Positions 54,078 through 56,575 of a stretch of 56,575 nt of DNA are shown piece by piece. The stretch comes from Acidimicrobiales bacterium (GTDB taxonomy: Bacteria; Actinomycetota; Acidimicrobiia; Acidimicrobiales; Acidimicrobilacustridaceae): positions 98,072-154,646 of the forward strand of contig JAURMR010000042.1 in assembly GCA_030830565.1 (NCBI GenBank). Reading direction: 5' to 3'. Position 1 is the stretch's first letter. Every line of letters begins with the position of its first letter. A model generated the notes under the pieces. It was not told the DNA's origin. It ran no database searches and was given only the letters and a program-made list of their open reading frames with translations. The translations under genes were made by a program, and so were the position numbers.

Positions 54078-54144
54078 AACCTGACGGCATTCTTTCGCTG
54101 TCCTTGCGCCGAACTGGCGTGAACGAGCAGCGAAGGGAACAGCG

Positions 54145-55416
54145 GTGATTGCTTCAGAGATCAATACCGGTGACACAGCGTGGATGCTGATTTCGACCGG
54201 CTTGGTGTTGTTCATGACACCTGGTTTGGCGTTTTTCTATGGCGGCATGGTCCGGGCCAAGAACGTGCTGGGCATGCTCATGCAGAACTTCTTCGCGATG
54301 GGCCTCATGGCCATCATCTGGGTGACTATCGCCTTTTCGTTGGCCTTCGGCAACTTCGGCGACGGTGGCTTTATCGGCAACCTCGACTTCGCCTGGATGC
54401 GCAACATTACGGCGACGACAGGGAATGAGGCGTTCGCTCTCTCCATTCCCTTCGTGTTGTTCTGCGCCTATCAAATGACGTTCGCTGTCATCACGCCAGC
54501 ACTCATCACCGGAGCTACTGCTGATCGATTCAAGTTCAAGGCCTACGGCATCTTCATTGCGCTTTGGCTCGTTCTTGTCTATGCGCCCGTTGCTCACTGG
54601 GTCTTTGGTGGCGGCTGGTTGGCCAAACTCGGCGCTCTCGATTTCGCCGGTGGCGCCGTTGTGCACATCAACGCCGGTGCAGCAGCCCTCGCCGTCATCA
54701 TCGTGCTCGGCAAGCGCAAGGGATGGCCGCGAGAAGGTATGCACCCGCACAACCTTCCCTTCACCCTTCTCGGCACAGGCATCTTGTGGTTCGGCTGGTT
54801 CGGTTTCAACGCAGGTTCCGCACTCGGAGCGAATGGCATCGCTGCAACAGCACTTATGAACACGTTCCTTGCCGCATCTGCGGGAATGCTCGGTTGGTTG
54901 TTGTTTGAACGCATTAAGGACGGCAAGCCCACGACTCTCGGCGCTGCGTCAGGCGCAGTTGCTGGTCTTGTGGCCATCACCCCCTGTGCAGGATTTGTTG
55001 GCGGGATGGCACCGATCATCATCGGCTTCCTCGCTGGCGTGTTGTGTGTGCTCGCCATTCAGCTCAAGTTCAAGTTCGGCTACGACGACAGTCTCGATGT
55101 CATCGGCGTCCACTTGGTCGGCGGTTTGATCGGCGCACTGTTGCTTGGTTTCTTCGCAGACGCAGCAGTGAATCCCCTCGTTGAGCACGAAGGGCTCTTC
55201 ATGGGCGGTGATGCCAAGTTGCTTTGGTTCCAGTTCGTCGCATCGGTTGTGACCATGGTCTTCTCATTCGTTGTCTCGTTCATCATCGCCAAGGCGATCG
55301 ACAAGACGATCGGAATGCGTGTGACCGAAGAAGAAGAAAACGAAGGTCTCGATTACAGCCAGCATGCGGAAACGGCCTACAGCTTCGGTAGCACCGGAAG
55401 CATGGACCGCATCTAA
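54145..55416 (+). CDS. amt: Ammonium transporter
   Basis: An integral membrane channel of 423 residues for ammonium uptake. The N-terminal GLAFFYGGMVRAKNVLGMLMQNFF and about eleven membrane helices are typical. The pore twin-His pair is present, in YAPVAHWVFGG and in VIGVHLVGGLIGALLLG. The GTG at 54145 follows GAAGGGA at 54132-54138. glnK and glnD follow, and a GlnR-like box lies upstream, so nitrogen limitation should induce it. The cytoplasmic tail is short and acidic. Confidence 0.95.
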   Translation: MIASEINTGDTAWMLISTGLVLFMTPGLAFFYGGMVRAKNVLGMLMQNFFAMGLMAIIWVTIAFSLAFGNFGDGGFIGNLDFAWMRNITATTGNEAFALSIPFVLFCAYQMTFAVITPALITGATADRFKFKAYGIFIALWLVLVYAPVAHWVFGGGWLAKLGALDFAGGAVVHINAGAAALAVIIVLGKRKGWPREGMHPHNLPFTLLGTGILWFGWFGFNAGSALGANGIAATALMNTFLAASAGMLGWLLFERIKDGKPTTLGAASGAVAGLVAITPCAGFVGGMAPIIIGFLAGVLCVLAIQLKFKFGYDDSLDVIGVHLVGGLIGALLLGFFADAAVNPLVEHEGLFMGGDAKLLWFQFVASVVTMVFSFVVSFIIAKAIDKTIGMRVTEEEENEGLDYSQHAETAYSFGSTGSMDRI

Positions 55417-55422
55417 ATCAGC

Positions 55423-55833
<411 letters not shown>

Positions 55834-55859
55834 GCCACTCGTCACCTCGCGAACCATTC

Positions 55860-56575
55860 ATGACCCCCAAACTCGATCGCAAGGCACTACTTGATGATTC
55901 GTCGAATCGCGGCGTGTCGTTTTGCACCTTGCTTTCGGACAAGGTCGATACATGGATGCGCGAATTGTGGACCAACGCTGGTGGCCCCGAGTCAGGTGCT
56001 GCCCTTGTAGCTGTGGGTGGCTACGGCCGGGCAGAACTTTCTCCCGGTAGCGATATTGACGTCTACCTCATTCATGATCCCAAACGTGATGTAGGTGCTC
56101 TCGCTGAAAGCATCTGGTATCCGATTTGGGATGAAGGTGTGAAACTTGGCCACGCGGTTCGATCGGTCAAGGAAACGCTTTCGTTGGCGTCAGATGATCT
56201 CGACACAGCAACGGCGATTCTCTCGGTCCGCCATCTTGCGGGCGATCAGCGATTGTCTGAGGAACTTTCGACCAAGGGTCGAGACCTCTGGCAGAAGCGT
56301 TCGAAGCGTTGGCTCGACGAAATGGATGTTCGTGTTCGTGCACGCCATCTCGAATCAGGCGAGGTTGCGTTTCTTCTTGAGCCTGATCTCAAGAATGGGC
56401 GCGGTGGTCTTCGTGACGTTCACGCTATTGGCTGGGCGCAATTAGCTGGAGTTCCGCTCCTGCCAGGCGACCACGATGCAATTGCTGAAGCGTACGAAGT
56501 CGTGCTGTCGGCCCGCGTCGAATTGCAACGTAGAACTGGTCGACACTCCGACATCTTGTTACTTGAAGAACAAGA
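55860..56575 (+). CDS. glnD: [Protein-PII] uridylyltransferase, 5' part
   Basis: An open frame runs from the ATG at 55860 past the window end, 238 codons seen. The nucleotidyltransferase motif GGYGRAELSPGSDIDVY (about residues 55-71) and the GlnD-specific EPDLKNGRGGLRDVH are present. The HD and ACT domains expected downstream are outside the window. It follows glnK by 26 bases, completing amt-glnK-glnD. In actinobacteria the P-II modification is usually adenylylation; which nucleotide is used cannot be read here. Confidence 0.93.
   Translation, partial: MTPKLDRKALLDDSSNRGVSFCTLLSDKVDTWMRELWTNAGGPESGAALVAVGGYGRAELSPGSDIDVYLIHDPKRDVGALAESIWYPIWDEGVKLGHAVRSVKETLSLASDDLDTATAILSVRHLAGDQRLSEELSTKGRDLWQKRSKRWLDEMDVRVRARHLESGEVAFLLEPDLKNGRGGLRDVHAIGWAQLAGVPLLPGDHDAIAEAYEVVLSARVELQRRTGRHSDILLLEEQ

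Overview
The window is a gene-dense, mobile-element-free stretch of an actinobacterial chromosome, most likely class Acidimicrobiia (an Ilumatobacter-like lineage; inferred from content, not from a search). Supporting signs are three F420-type LLM oxidoreductases and a DUF2342 F420-associated protein, a SigR/RsrA redox pair, glucosyl-3-phosphoglycerate synthase, a CysO-like sulfur carrier, HemQ, the fused gene order tilS-hpt-folE-folP-folB-folK-DUF2520-panC-panD-nadB-nadC-coaX, and many starts that look leaderless. No gap between genes exceeds about 210 bases, so there are no large empty regions. No CRISPR array, IS element, prophage or rRNA was seen.

Layout. 33-3408: MFS transporter, thymidylate kinase and DNA polymerase III delta' subunit in overlapping frames. 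3485-4480: tRNA-Thr(CGT) abutting a SigR-type sigma factor and its zinc anti-sigma factor. 4491-15445: a long plus-strand run with a small membrane protein, a DUF2342 metalloprotease-like protein, tRNA lysidine synthase, HPRT, the folate genes (with a phosphatase-fold protein that lacks its nucleophile), pantothenate genes, NAD genes and type III pantothenate kinase. 15463-19170: a minus-strand polyprenyl diphosphate synthase and divergent clpC. 19195-22769: a cluster of three paralogous secreted proteins that end in the same tag (DPV[A/V]PAFTG at the very C-terminus), each with its own promoter and terminator, plus an LppM-like lipoprotein. 22815-25963: radA, disA and a dienelactone-hydrolase-like protein.

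25965-40789 is more catabolic: a double TetR protein, LLM oxidoreductases, enoyl-CoA hydratase, SDR, CRP-type regulator, an orphan CoxL-like molybdenum hydroxylase subunit, acyl-CoA synthetase, esterase lipoprotein and a CaiB-type CoA transferase, interrupted by ispD-ispF-rlmB and a second tRNA-Thr(TGT). 40926-48840: DUF3263 and LytR_C proteins, a secreted metallophosphoesterase, glycerate kinase, an LLM protein, GpgS, a CysO-like carrier, a RimK-like ATP-grasp ligase and groEL under a CIRCE operator. 48915-56575: fdhD with a YdeP-type molybdopterin oxidoreductase, hemQ, larE with an unknown partner, and amt-glnK-glnD (glnD cut by the window edge) preceded by a four-half-site GlnR-like box.

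The most novel-looking items are: (1) the secreted paralogue cluster with a conserved C-terminal tag, a conserved promoter/leader block and a fossil of its duplication junction; (2) the dead-phosphatase-fold protein inside the folate operon, where a dihydroneopterin-phosphate phosphatase would be expected; (3) the CysO-like carrier ending GGA next to an ATP-grasp ligase; (4) tRNA-Thr three bases upstream of sigR; (5) a single-chain double TetR regulator; (6) a possible leaderless eight-codon leader ORF overlapping the ispD start.
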